A stretch of 35,184 nt of DNA from Pseudomonadota bacterium. Its GTDB lineage: Bacteria; Pseudomonadota; Gammaproteobacteria; Ga0077536. Positions 1-5,971 of this stretch are shown here, one piece after another (within the stretch, counting starts at the first letter, position 1; each line of letters opens with the position of its first letter). The stretch is from NCBI GenBank assembly GCA_018668255.1, contig JABISZ010000073.1, positions 1 to 35,184 of the forward strand, read 5' to 3'. A model generated the notes under the pieces. The model was given only the letters and a program-made list of their open reading frames with translations, made no database searches and was not told where the DNA came from. Both the position numbers and the translations under genes were made by a program.

Positions 1-218
1 CGCGCCCCACAACAGAAGAGCGTCGTTTGGCGGTAAAGGCCACTAAAGCTATGGGGCTGGCAGTGGCTGGTGTTGACATTATTCGTTCGAAAACCGGACC
101 ATTGCTGTTGGAGGTTAACTCTTCGCCCGGTTTAGAGGGGATCGAAACCGCAACCGAAAAAGATGTTGCGAGAATGATGATCACGGCGATCGAACTCCAA
201 TTAAAATGGAGCGGGTAA
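1..218 (+). CDS. rimK: RimK, ribosomal protein S6 glutamate ligase, C-terminal fragment
   Basis: This is the 3' end of an ATP-grasp ligase gene; the reading frame is already open at base 3 and ends with TAA at 216-218. RimK adds glutamate residues to the C-terminus of ribosomal protein S6 in the cytoplasm. The visible 71 residues carry the typical end of the family: a [19 protein letters not shown] stretch, then [15 protein letters not shown], where the E and N of EVN are the magnesium-ATP ligands of the ATP-grasp fold. The segment would be about the last quarter of a protein of roughly 300 residues; the rest lies outside the window. The internal TTG at 27 is not the true start, because homology continues upstream of it. 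The next sequence downstream is a decayed gene tail, so the operon context is lost. Confidence 0.9.
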   Translation, partial: RPTTEERRLAVKATKAMGLAVAGVDIIRSKTGPLLLEVNSSPGLEGIETATEKDVARMMITAIELQLKWSG

Positions 219-437
219 CTACTAGCTCTAGTTTTTCCAGAAGAGTCGAATTAGACCGTACGAATTTAAGCAGAGATTGTTTGAGGGCACGGAGGGAAAT
301 GATTAGAACTTCAGAGGCACGGGAAAATCTCCGCCCTTGGAGTTCTTAGGCTAGCAATGTAAACAAGACGCTTATACTTAAGGAGTACAATTTGTAAGAG
401 ACAAGTTTGTCTGCAGCAGATTGGACACCCTAGTGAC
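219..437. other. Intergenic stretch without a recognised feature
   Basis: Between the rimK stop and the amidohydrolase remnant I see no open frame that resembles a protein, no tRNA and no clear terminator. The frame of the following remnant stays open from about 363, but that part does not look like the family. Confidence 0.5.
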
Positions 438-560
438 TGGCGTCGTATCACTGCAGGGATTGGTTATCGATATACTTTAGTGAACGGTCAGGTAACCTTC
501 ATCGACGGAGAAGCCACCGGTGCAACGCCAGGAAACCTCTTGAGAAACGGCCATGCCTGA
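438..560 (+). pseudogene. C-terminal remnant of an amidohydrolase / N-acyl-D-amino-acid deacylase
   Basis: The plus frame 438-560 reads WRRITAGIGYRYTLVNGQ, then VTFIDGEATGATPGNLLRNG and a stop at TGA 558-560. This is the pattern of the last strands of amidohydrolase family 3 enzymes (D-aminoacylase type), whose C-terminus usually reads VNG-x-VTxxDGE-x-TGAxPGxxLR. No start codon, metal-binding histidines or catalytic core are present, so about 40 residues remain of a protein usually of 500 or more. I read it as the stump left by a deletion or rearrangement between rimK and the repeat at 619. The family call rests on a short C-terminal motif only. Confidence 0.5.
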
Positions 561-618
561 TGCTAGCAAGTAGGCAATTTAAAGATTGAGCGAAATAGGC
601 TAATTCCTCCGAAACCCT

Positions 619-721
619 CCCCCTTAAATACCTAAGGGGGCGGGGGCCTTATATCGGATAACGGTATATATAATCCCCCACTCTTATACTTGAGAGGAGC
701 CACTGAAGTGGCTCCATCTCG
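619..721 (+). repeat. Dispersed repeat family 1, copy A (about 103 bp, full length)
   Basis: This is the first of four copies, all in the same orientation. The shared core is CTTAAATACC, then GGGGGCGGGGGCCTTATAT, then TATATATAATC, then CCCACTCTTATACTTGAGAG, and it ends in a hairpin with arms GGAGCCACT and AGTGGCTCC. In copy A the left end forms an extra dyad (CCCCCTTA...TAAGGGGG). It lies directly 3' of the TorF-like gene, which is on the minus strand. Confidence 0.85.
692..720 (-). terminator. Hairpin at the 3' end of the TorF-like gene (part of repeat copy A)
   Basis: GAGA-GGAGCCACT and AGTGGCTCC-A-TCTC form a stem of 13 pairs with one bulged A and a 2-nt centre (696-704 with 707-715, extended by 692-695 with 717-720). 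It begins 11 bases after the stop of the minus-strand porin gene. There is no U-run behind it, so it may protect the 3' end of the mRNA rather than terminate by itself. Confidence 0.5.
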
Positions 722-731
722 AGTGTCTGAC

Positions 732-1514
732 TTAGAACGTACTAGAGACTGAAAATACGACTCCATCACAATTACTTGCTTTATCACATACGTTATCGGC
801 ATCATTCCACGATAGGTCTAAAGTAATTGCCCTAATGTCAACGCTGGCACCTACAGCATAGTGAAAATAGTCGACGCCAGTATCCCCTTTACCAGCTGCG
901 AGGTCTTGCCATCCAGCTGAGAAATAAGGAGAAATCCCCATCGGCAGGGTAATTGAGAGCGACCCATTGACGTACACTCCGTCATCGAAACCTCCGCTAT
1001 AGTCGGGGGTCCAAGCTACTCCTAGCGATGCTGTTGGACTGTAGTCCATGTCAAAAGTTTTTGTGGTGGATGCATAAATTTCTGAGAAATCCGCCTCCGC
1101 TTTGCCGGCGTCAATGTTTTGACCTGTATACATGTAATACAAGTATCCGACGTCGTAGGATAATCCGTAAAGATCGAAGGCGTAGCCAGCATAATAATTA
1201 AGTTCTAAGGAAGCTTCGTTAGTAGCACTAGAATTAAATTCGAGACTCGATGCCCACACGCCAGCGTAGAATCCGGAGGAATGAGCGTAGTCGAAGCTCC
1301 CTTGTATAGCTGGGTCTCCATTTGTTTGCGACACACCACGGTATAAGTACTCTGTAGCGAGTGTCACGCTAGCGCTTAACGTATGAGGCGATTTTGCCTT
1401 GTGCTCATGTGAGGAATCACCTTCGTGTCCGCCCGCCAATAAGCTTGCTGAGCCGAGGAGTAGACATACAAACATAAGAAAATTCAGAAGATAGGTATTT
1501 TTCAATTTAAACAA
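732..1514 (-). CDS. TorF family putative outer-membrane porin
   Basis: This is a predicted outer-membrane beta-barrel protein of about 260 residues, of the TorF-like conserved family (TIGR02001 type). The N-terminus after the chosen start has a lysine, a hydrophobic stretch (LLNFLMFVCLLLGSASLLAGG) and a small-residue cleavage region, so it is exported. The mature part starts with the family motif VTLATEYLYRGVSQT, followed by NGDPAIQGSFDY and alternating aromatic strands, and it ends in F (SVSSTF), the usual C-terminal signal of a barrel. I chose TTG at 1514 because GGAG stands 9 bases before it and the result is a normal signal peptide. The open frame runs up to 1640, but that longer start would put 42 extra residues before the signal. 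The substrate is unknown. A repeat with a hairpin follows the stop. Confidence 0.8.
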   Translation of the reverse strand: MFKLKNTYLLNFLMFVCLLLGSASLLAGGHEGDSSHEHKAKSPHTLSASVTLATEYLYRGVSQTNGDPAIQGSFDYAHSSGFYAGVWASSLEFNSSATNEASLELNYYAGYAFDLYGLSYDVGYLYYMYTGQNIDAGKAEADFSEIYASTTKTFDMDYSPTASLGVAWTPDYSGGFDDGVYVNGSLSITLPMGISPYFSAGWQDLAAGKGDTGVDYFHYAVGASVDIRAITLDLSWNDADNVCDKASNCDGVVFSVSSTF

Positions 1515-1900
1515 TTTTATTTGCTCCGTTTTGATTAGGAAGTTTTTCGACGAGAATGAAAATATTCTCAAATTATAATTAGCAGTTTTTTGTCTAGATT
1601 CTGTACGCTGAAGACATAAATAGGGATCACTAGCGCACAACCGTATAGTCGAAAATTATTTGCAAAAGGTTACAACAACTTATTTAAACTAAAACCTGAA
1701 AAGTCTCAGTTTAGTGCTAGCCTATCGCAGAGCTTCTAATTTAATGGAGCCATTGATGTAGTCATGAGTGTGATTTGTATAGGCTCTGATATAAATTTTA
1801 ATTTTTCTACTCCTGCTTTGCTATATAACCTCCTTGATCGACAATGCAAAAAACATTCTAAATCTTTGATTTATAACCCTTTCTAAAGAACACATGAAAA
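1515..1900. other. Intergenic region between the TorF-like gene and the polyamine cluster
   Basis: This AT-rich divergent intergenic region should hold the promoter of the porin gene. No further open frame or RNA gene could be recognised. The promoter and leader of the rightward cluster follow at 1905-1983. Confidence 0.5.
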
Positions 1901-1904
1901 GTGC

Positions 1905-1933
1905 TTGCGTTTTCTATGAAACAAAAATAAATT
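1905..1933 (+). promoter_or_regulatory. Candidate sigma-70 promoter of the speD-like/speE/speD cluster
   Basis: TTGCGT at 1905-1910 and TAAATT at 1928-1933 are separated by 17 bases. Transcription would start near 1940, about 120 bases before the preferred start of the first gene, which leaves a long leader. Confidence 0.45.
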
Positions 1934-1948
1934 AGCGCTCGCTTATAG

Positions 1949-1983
1949 GGTTGCCCCCTTCGTGAGGGGGAAATAAATCAACC
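1949..1983 (+). promoter_or_regulatory. Structured leader element upstream of the speD-like gene
   Basis: GGTTG (1949-1953) can pair with CAACC (1979-1983). Inside it, CCCCCT (1954-1959) pairs with AGGGGG (1965-1970) around a TCGTG loop, leaving an AAATAAAT strand unpaired. The shape is a compact nested stem with an A-rich 3' bulge, in the transcribed leader of a polyamine-related operon. There is no U-run, so it is not a simple terminator. It matches no riboswitch class that I can name. Confidence 0.35.
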
Positions 1984-2060
1984 GTATCTAAGTGCTTTTG
2001 GAGTGGGTATCAGCTAATTTTACCCACATTTTTAGGCGTTACTCGGCGGGGGTAATTAAT

Positions 2061-2456
2061 GTGACTCGACCTATCTGGGGGCAACACCTCATACTCGACC
2101 TTGCGAAGTGTCCGCGCAACTTGCTCGTCAATGAATACCATCTTCGCTGCTGGGTGAAGGAATTAGTTGCTGCAATTGATATGGTATCTTATGGCGAACC
2201 CCAACTAGAGCACTTTGCAGCTCATTCTTTTGAGGCTGCTGGCTATACATTGCTTCAGCTTATAGAGACTTCTAATATTTGTGCACACTTTGCTGAAAAC
2301 TTGGGCCAAGTTTACATAGACATCTTTTCATGCAAGTCATTCGATAATGATACTGCAGAGTCTGTTTGTTCTAAATACTTTGAGCCGCAAGTTATCGAGA
2401 GACATTTGATTGACAGGGGTGCGTTTGAATCCCTTCCTGCAAGGGCTGCTGGATAA
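2061..2456 (+). CDS. SpeD-like pyruvoyl decarboxylase paralogue with altered active-site loop
   Basis: This 131-residue protein belongs to the S-adenosylmethionine decarboxylase (SpeD) superfamily, but not to its canonical branch. It aligns almost without gaps with the canonical SpeD two genes downstream. The residue matching the pyruvoyl-forming serine (S71, in ETSNICAH), the catalytic His (H76) and the catalytic Cys (C91, in DIFSC) are all kept, with the same 5 and 20 residue spacings. The canonical SESHISIHTWPE loop is replaced by IETSNICAHFAEN: the Glu before the serine becomes Thr, and the Trp and Glu of TWPE are lost. The serine eight residues earlier is Thr. A different substrate is therefore likely, possibly an amino acid. 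I chose GTG at 2061, with GGGGG eight bases before it. The longer start at 1992 lacks a binding site and adds unrelated residues. The stop directly abuts the speE start. Confidence 0.75.
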   Translation: MTRPIWGQHLILDLAKCPRNLLVNEYHLRCWVKELVAAIDMVSYGEPQLEHFAAHSFEAAGYTLLQLIETSNICAHFAENLGQVYIDIFSCKSFDNDTAESVCSKYFEPQVIERHLIDRGAFESLPARAAG

Positions 2457-3317
2457 GTGGGCGGGCAATTTGTAGAGACACTTTATTCGGGTAAGGTGTT
2501 CCAGGGTTTCGAGTTTAACGAAATACTCTTTGAGGCTAAAACGCCGTATCAAGCTATATCTATTTATCAAACCGATATGCTAGGTCGAGTACTCGTTCTT
2601 GATGGTGTCATTCAAACGACTGAAGCTGATGAGTTTATTTATCATGAGATGTTAACTCATATCCCACTCTTTTCTATTGACGGACCTGAGCGGATTTTAG
2701 TTGTTGGCGGTGGCGATGGTGGAACTGTGCGAGAGGCTTTGAAGCATCCGGTTAAACAGATTGACTTGGTCGAAATTGACCAAGGAGTAATAGACAGCTG
2801 TAGAACCTTCATGCCTACCTTGAATGATGCTGGTAAAGTTTTTGATGATCCAAGAGTTAATGTCGTCGTGCAAGATGCATTTGAATATATGAAAAATCAT
2901 CGCGGTGAATACGATGCTATTTTAATTGATTCAACTGACCCTATTGGTATGGCAGAGGCGCTCTATTCGAATAAGTTCTATCAACTGTGCTTTGATTCAC
3001 TATCTTCTGGTGGAGTGATTAGCGCCCAAGATGGCGTTGTTTTTTTTCAAAGGGATGAGGCTGCTAGCACGATATCCAAGTTCCGGGAGTTGGGGTTGTT
3101 TGCTGGAGCTTACACTGCAGCAGTCCCAACTTATTATGGGGGGCTTATGACTTTTGGAATTTCTGGATATAACAGCTGTGTTCTCGCCCCTAATCATGAT
3201 GTCTTAGAAAAGAGGCATGCAAGTTTAGAAGGCACCACAAGACACTATTCGCCTAAAGTCCACGTTGCCAGTTTTGTGATGCCACCCTGGATTAAATCCG
3301 CTTTGGATGGGGTCTGA
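2457..3317 (+). CDS. speE: Spermidine synthase SpeE
   Basis: This cytoplasmic aminopropyltransferase makes spermidine from putrescine and decarboxylated AdoMet. The protein has 286 residues, the normal length. It shows the N-terminal beta domain (residues 1-60, including VLDGVIQTTEADEFIYHEML), the AdoMet-type binding motif GGGDGG (84-89), the acidic VEID (105-108) that contacts the aminopropyl donor, and the catalytic DSTDP loop (158-162). YYGG with the following TFG sits in the C-terminal part, as in the family. The GTG start at 2457 follows the stop of the SpeD-like gene without any gap, so the two are translationally coupled; an AAGGG lies about 11 bases upstream. Canonical speD follows two bases after its stop. 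The cluster thus supplies both the enzyme and its decarboxylated donor. Confidence 0.95.
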   Translation: MGGQFVETLYSGKVFQGFEFNEILFEAKTPYQAISIYQTDMLGRVLVLDGVIQTTEADEFIYHEMLTHIPLFSIDGPERILVVGGGDGGTVREALKHPVKQIDLVEIDQGVIDSCRTFMPTLNDAGKVFDDPRVNVVVQDAFEYMKNHRGEYDAILIDSTDPIGMAEALYSNKFYQLCFDSLSSGGVISAQDGVVFFQRDEAASTISKFRELGLFAGAYTAAVPTYYGGLMTFGISGYNSCVLAPNHDVLEKRHASLEGTTRHYSPKVHVASFVMPPWIKSALDGV

Positions 3318-3319
3318 AT

Positions 3320-3733
3320 ATGAAGGCTGCCCCAGACCACTTCAAGGTTGATGCTACGGGAGTTCAATATGCTGGCGATCATTTATCGATTGAGCTTTGG
3401 GGAGCTGATCAATTGGTAGATGCGTCTCATATTGAGAGGGTATTGAGTCTTGGCGCAGAAACTGCTGGGGCAACTATTTTACATTCTTATTTTCATGCTT
3501 TTGGTGAAGGCATGGGTGTGAGTGGCGTTTTGGTTCTTTCTGAAAGTCATATTAGCATTCACACTTGGCCTGAACGCAGTTATGCTGCGATTGATATTTT
3601 TATGTGTGGCGACTGCAATCCTTATGATGCAATTCCTGTTATAAAAGCTGCTTTTCATCCGCAAAAAATAGACACACATTTTGTTAAGCGTGGGGTTATT
3701 GATAACACAACCCATTTGGAACTTGTATCTTGA
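3320..3733 (+). CDS. speD: S-adenosylmethionine decarboxylase proenzyme, canonical SpeD
   Basis: This pyruvoyl enzyme decarboxylates AdoMet to the aminopropyl donor used by SpeE. The 137-residue proenzyme is of the short class found in many bacteria and archaea. The self-cleavage site is ES at residues 75-76 within SESHISIHTWPE; S76 becomes the pyruvoyl group, H81 and C96 (DIFMC) are the processing and proton-transfer residues, and S68 is the extra conserved serine. The loop carrying W83 and E85 is intact, unlike in the paralogue at 2061. ATG 3320 lies two bases after the speE stop, so it is the last gene of the operon, and a hairpin with a T-rich tail follows. An intact SpeD here means that the upstream SpeD-like gene is not needed for AdoMet decarboxylation. 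Confidence 0.95.
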   Translation: MKAAPDHFKVDATGVQYAGDHLSIELWGADQLVDASHIERVLSLGAETAGATILHSYFHAFGEGMGVSGVLVLSESHISIHTWPERSYAAIDIFMCGDCNPYDAIPVIKAAFHPQKIDTHFVKRGVIDNTTHLELVS

Positions 3734-3751
3734 TTCGAGGGAATTCAGTCC

Positions 3752-3784
3752 AGCATCGTTTTAAAAGTCCGGTGCTTTATATTT
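3752..3784 (+). terminator. Rho-independent-type terminator after speD
   Basis: AGCATCG (3752-3758) pairs with CGGTGCT (3770-3776), allowing one G-U pair. The loop is 11 bases and a T-rich tail (TTTATATTT) follows. It lies 19 bases after the speD stop. Confidence 0.55.
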
Positions 3785-3870
3785 CCCAATATTATATAAG
3801 CTATTGATTGCTAATAAAAAAATATTGGTTGATTTGCGCCAAAGATTCACTAATATTTGAGCTGCATCAA

Positions 3871-3894
3871 AAAAGTAGACATATAGTAGACAAA
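3871..3894 (+). repeat. GTAGACA repeat, copy 1
   Basis: The motif has two direct GTAGACA units separated by TATA and flanked by A-runs. The same 24 bases recur exactly at 9200-9223. In both places a copy of repeat family 1 follows about 60 bases downstream, so the two motifs form one composite repeat. Confidence 0.8.
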
Positions 3895-3950
3895 AAGTTA
3901 ACTCGGAGAGTATTTGTTACTCTGCGGAGCCTGCCTAAGCGCTCAATACC

Positions 3951-4054
3951 GACCACTTAAACACCGAAGGGGGCGGGGGCCTTATTTCCGGTAATACTAT
4001 ATATAATCACCCACTCTTATACTTGAGAGGAGCCACTGAAGTGGCCCCATCTCG
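3951..4054 (+). repeat. Dispersed repeat family 1, copy B (full length)
   Basis: This full-length copy differs from the consensus at few positions (for example TTTCCGGTAATACT in the middle). It ends in the same hairpin (4025-4053), with one G-U pair in the stem. It lies directly 3' of the second minus-strand outer-membrane protein gene, exactly as copy A lies next to the first. Confidence 0.85.
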
Positions 4055-4061
4055 CAGCTAT

Positions 4062-4823
4062 TCAAAACCTAAAATTGACACCTAGGCGAAATGTAGAGAA
4101 TTGGCCTTTATTTTTCACCGAATAGGTCTTTGCGTCGCCATTGACGTATGTACCATTGACAACATTAGTCTTTGTCCCAAGGTCGACGAAAAGATATTCT
4201 GCTTTGACGCTCCATCTAGACGCCACAGAGTACTCTGCACCGGCTCCAACTACTCCGCCAAAACGTGTGTCTCGGGCAGAACTTGACCAAGAAGTGTCCC
4301 ATGCATCATATGTTGTATAGTCTACTTCAAAGCGACTCTTGCTCTCTATACGTCCCATAGCGGCGCCTCCTGTAACGAATAGGAGAAGATTTTGGTGAGG
4401 TGCATAGCCAATTCGTCCTCGCAGAGTGCTAAACCAATCAACTTTACTATCGTGATGATAATAATCCTCAGCGTAGCCATAATCCGCATAAATAGATTCG
4501 CTATCTTCCAGCTGACTATCATTGAAGTCAGCCTCTATCCCAACCACAATGTCTCCGTATTGTCTGTTAGCTCCAACCTGAATTCCACCAATGAATGAAT
4601 GCTCTTCATCCTTACTTTTAACGCCGCCTGCTCCTCGAGCATCGATGTTGCCAGCATTATGACCATAGCCCGCATTGATGCCAGCATAAAAGCCTTGCCA
4701 GAGATTAGTCGTTGGACTTTTCGCTGAAGACTCGGGGTTATTTACATTTGATTCGTCAGCAGAAACGCTGTTTATGCAAACGCATATGAGAAGCAGGATT
4801 AGGCTGCATTGTAATTTTTTCAT
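4062..4823 (-). CDS. Outer-membrane beta-barrel protein, Omp25/Omp31-like
   Basis: This is a predicted small outer-membrane barrel of about 253 residues. It starts with a signal peptide (MKKLQCSLILLLICVCINSV, cleavage likely after SA). The motif WQGFYAGINAGYGHNAG opens the mature domain, as in the Omp25/Omp31/RopB-like porin family. Then come GGIQVGANRQYGDIVVGIEAD, RGRIGYAPHQNLLLFVTGGAA, GVVGAGAEYSVASRWSVKAEY and a final GVNFRF with a terminal F. I chose ATG 4823, with GAGGAA about 11 bases upstream, because it yields a proper signal peptide; the open frame extends to 4946, but the extra 41 residues do not fit. Its function is structural or as a non-specific channel; no substrate can be read. 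A repeat with hairpin follows the stop. Confidence 0.8.
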   Translation of the reverse strand: MKKLQCSLILLLICVCINSVSADESNVNNPESSAKSPTTNLWQGFYAGINAGYGHNAGNIDARGAGGVKSKDEEHSFIGGIQVGANRQYGDIVVGIEADFNDSQLEDSESIYADYGYAEDYYHHDSKVDWFSTLRGRIGYAPHQNLLLFVTGGAAMGRIESKSRFEVDYTTYDAWDTSWSSSARDTRFGGVVGAGAEYSVASRWSVKAEYLFVDLGTKTNVVNGTYVNGDAKTYSVKNKGQFSTFRLGVNFRF

Positions 4824-4945
4824 TATTCTAGATTTTCCTCGTCGGTGTATCAAAAAAATATGTAAATCCCGAGCCTCCCCAAGCTCCAGGATTGAGGCGA
4901 CGGATTCTACCTGATAACGCGCTGTAAAACTCAGGCTAAATAACA

Positions 4946-4986
4946 CCTAAAACCCATAAATCTAGGGCAAAGCACCTATTTATCAT
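4946..4986 (+). repeat. Dispersed repeat family 2, copy 1
   Basis: The core TAAATCTAGGGCAAA-R-CACCTA, with CCTAAAAC about 10 bases before it and ATCAT after it, recurs at 8805-8846 in the same orientation. The copies bracket the MORN and photolyase genes. Conservation is partial outside the core. Confidence 0.55.
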
Positions 4987-5045
4987 TTCACGGTCAGCTT
5001 CACGTTCTCAGCGCTGCGAAAACAATTCTCAGATAGGACAAGACT

Positions 5046-5124
5046 GACCACTTAAATACCGAAGGGGGCGGGGGCCTTATATCGGATAACGCTATATATA
5101 ATCACCCACTCTTATACTTGAGAG
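5046..5124 (+). repeat. Dispersed repeat family 1, copy C (3' truncated)
   Basis: This copy is nearly identical to the consensus from GACCACTTAAATACC to CTTATACTTGAGAG. It stops just before the hairpin, where unrelated sequence begins at 5125. A coding remnant follows at once, so the right end looks cut by recombination. Confidence 0.85.
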
Positions 5125-5130
5125 ACGCCA

Positions 5131-5256
5131 TTAAGAAGAGTAGATTTATGGAATAGCCTTTTCAGGGAAAAAATAGATGAAAAATACGAGATAAATTTGA
5201 AAGTCAAAGATAGTGAAGCTGCACTGAACGGCATTCTCGTCCCAATCCCTTTGTAA
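5131..5256 (+). pseudogene. Coding-like remnant of unknown gene
   Basis: An open frame without a start codon ends at TAA 5254-5256. Its last part reads EINLKVKDSEAALNGILVPI, then PL and the stop; it looks protein-like but I do not recognise it. It begins where repeat copy C is cut off. Confidence 0.25.
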
Positions 5257-5278
5257 TCCAAAGAATACCGAAGACCAT

Positions 5279-5304
5279 CAAGAAACGGAAAGAAGATTAG
5301 CGAT
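5279..5304 (+). pseudogene. Leftover 3' end of a second MORN-type gene
   Basis: Just before the MORN gene stands a frame reading RNGKKISD and a stop, almost the same as the end of that gene (KNGKKVSD, stop). A third, more decayed version of the same bases is at 9667-9690. It looks like the tail of a former tandem duplicate. Confidence 0.4.
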
Positions 5305-5307
5305 TAA

Positions 5308-5607
5308 ATGAAAACTCTATTCACAGGGAAAGTAAGAAGGGAAAACCAAGAGGAATGGAGGGGTGGAGTACGAGTAGGTAAGTGGGTTCACTATTTCGAA
5401 AATGGACAGTTGCGTTACAAAGGAAGTTATAAGAACGGACTGAGAGAAGGTGAGTGGATTTTTTATCACGACAATGGACAGTTATACGGGAAAGGAAGTT
5501 ACAAGAACGGGAAGAAAGAAGGTGAGTGGATTGACTATCGAAAGGATGGAACTGTTAACAGCGAGAGGTCAGGAACATTTAAAAACGGAAAGAAGGTTAG
5601 CGACTGA
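5308..5607 (+). CDS. MORN-repeat (YwqK-like) protein
   Basis: This 99-residue protein is built almost wholly of MORN_2-type repeats. The units GKWVHYFENGQLRYKGSYKN, GEWIFYHDNGQLYGKGSYKN and GEWIDYRKDGT-x-GTFKNG repeat every 23 residues or so. Such proteins are often labelled YwqK family, sometimes as antitoxin-like, but the biochemical role of bacterial members is mostly unknown and I infer none. There is no signal peptide. A tail of another copy stands immediately upstream and a further decayed tail at 9667, so the gene belonged to a tandem family here. An overlapping frame 5450-5644 is a shadow of the repeats. Confidence 0.75.
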   Translation: MKTLFTGKVRRENQEEWRGGVRVGKWVHYFENGQLRYKGSYKNGLREGEWIFYHDNGQLYGKGSYKNGKKEGEWIDYRKDGTVNSERSGTFKNGKKVSD

Positions 5608-5806
5608 AAGGAAATTATCGAGGGAGGAGTATCTTTATTTGTAATTAATATTTCGAGCGCGATGGACTGAACAAAAAGCCGAAAGTTACCTGAATCCGCA
5701 AAGCTGTTTTTTTGATCCGAATTACACAGGTACGCGTAACTTTCTTACAACGTTAAGTGGCACAGCAGGAGATTTCATAGTCCCTGCAGCTCTTGGGAAA
5801 ATAACA

Positions 5807-5971
5807 ATGCGAAAATCCGACTTACCCGAAAAAATATGTGCGGTTTGCGACCGCCCTTTTTCATGGCGTAAAAAGTGGAAAACGGTTTGGGACGAAGTTC
5901 GCTATTGTTCTGACGCCTGTCGAAGAAATCGAAGCCAAAACCATTTAAAGAAAGACAAAGATGCTGTTTGA
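5807..5971 (+). CDS. DUF2256 small zinc-finger-like protein
   Basis: This 54-residue protein has the DUF2256 pattern: [34 protein letters not shown]. The four cysteines (C11, C14, C34, C38) form two CxxC/CxxxC pairs that probably bind zinc. DUF2256 genes are regularly found beside photolyase/cryptochrome genes, and this one overlaps the next photolyase-like gene by 11 bases in another frame, so they are likely one transcript. The role of the family is not established. The start ATG 5807 is preceded by GGGAAAA about 10 bases upstream. The length is normal for the family. Confidence 0.85.
   Translation: MRKSDLPEKICAVCDRPFSWRKKWKTVWDEVRYCSDACRRNRSQNHLKKDKDAV

Noticed and set aside
1954-1970. 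CCCCCT/AGGGGG hairpin read as a rho-independent terminator
   Set aside because: No T-run follows on either strand, and it lies within the leader of the polyamine operon.
3871-3894. CRISPR-like repeat
   Set aside because: Only two copies exist, 5.3 kb apart, without spacers or cas genes.
5450-5644. 64-aa frame overlapping the MORN gene
   Set aside because: It is an out-of-frame translation of the repeats, and the frame at 5308 has the family pattern.
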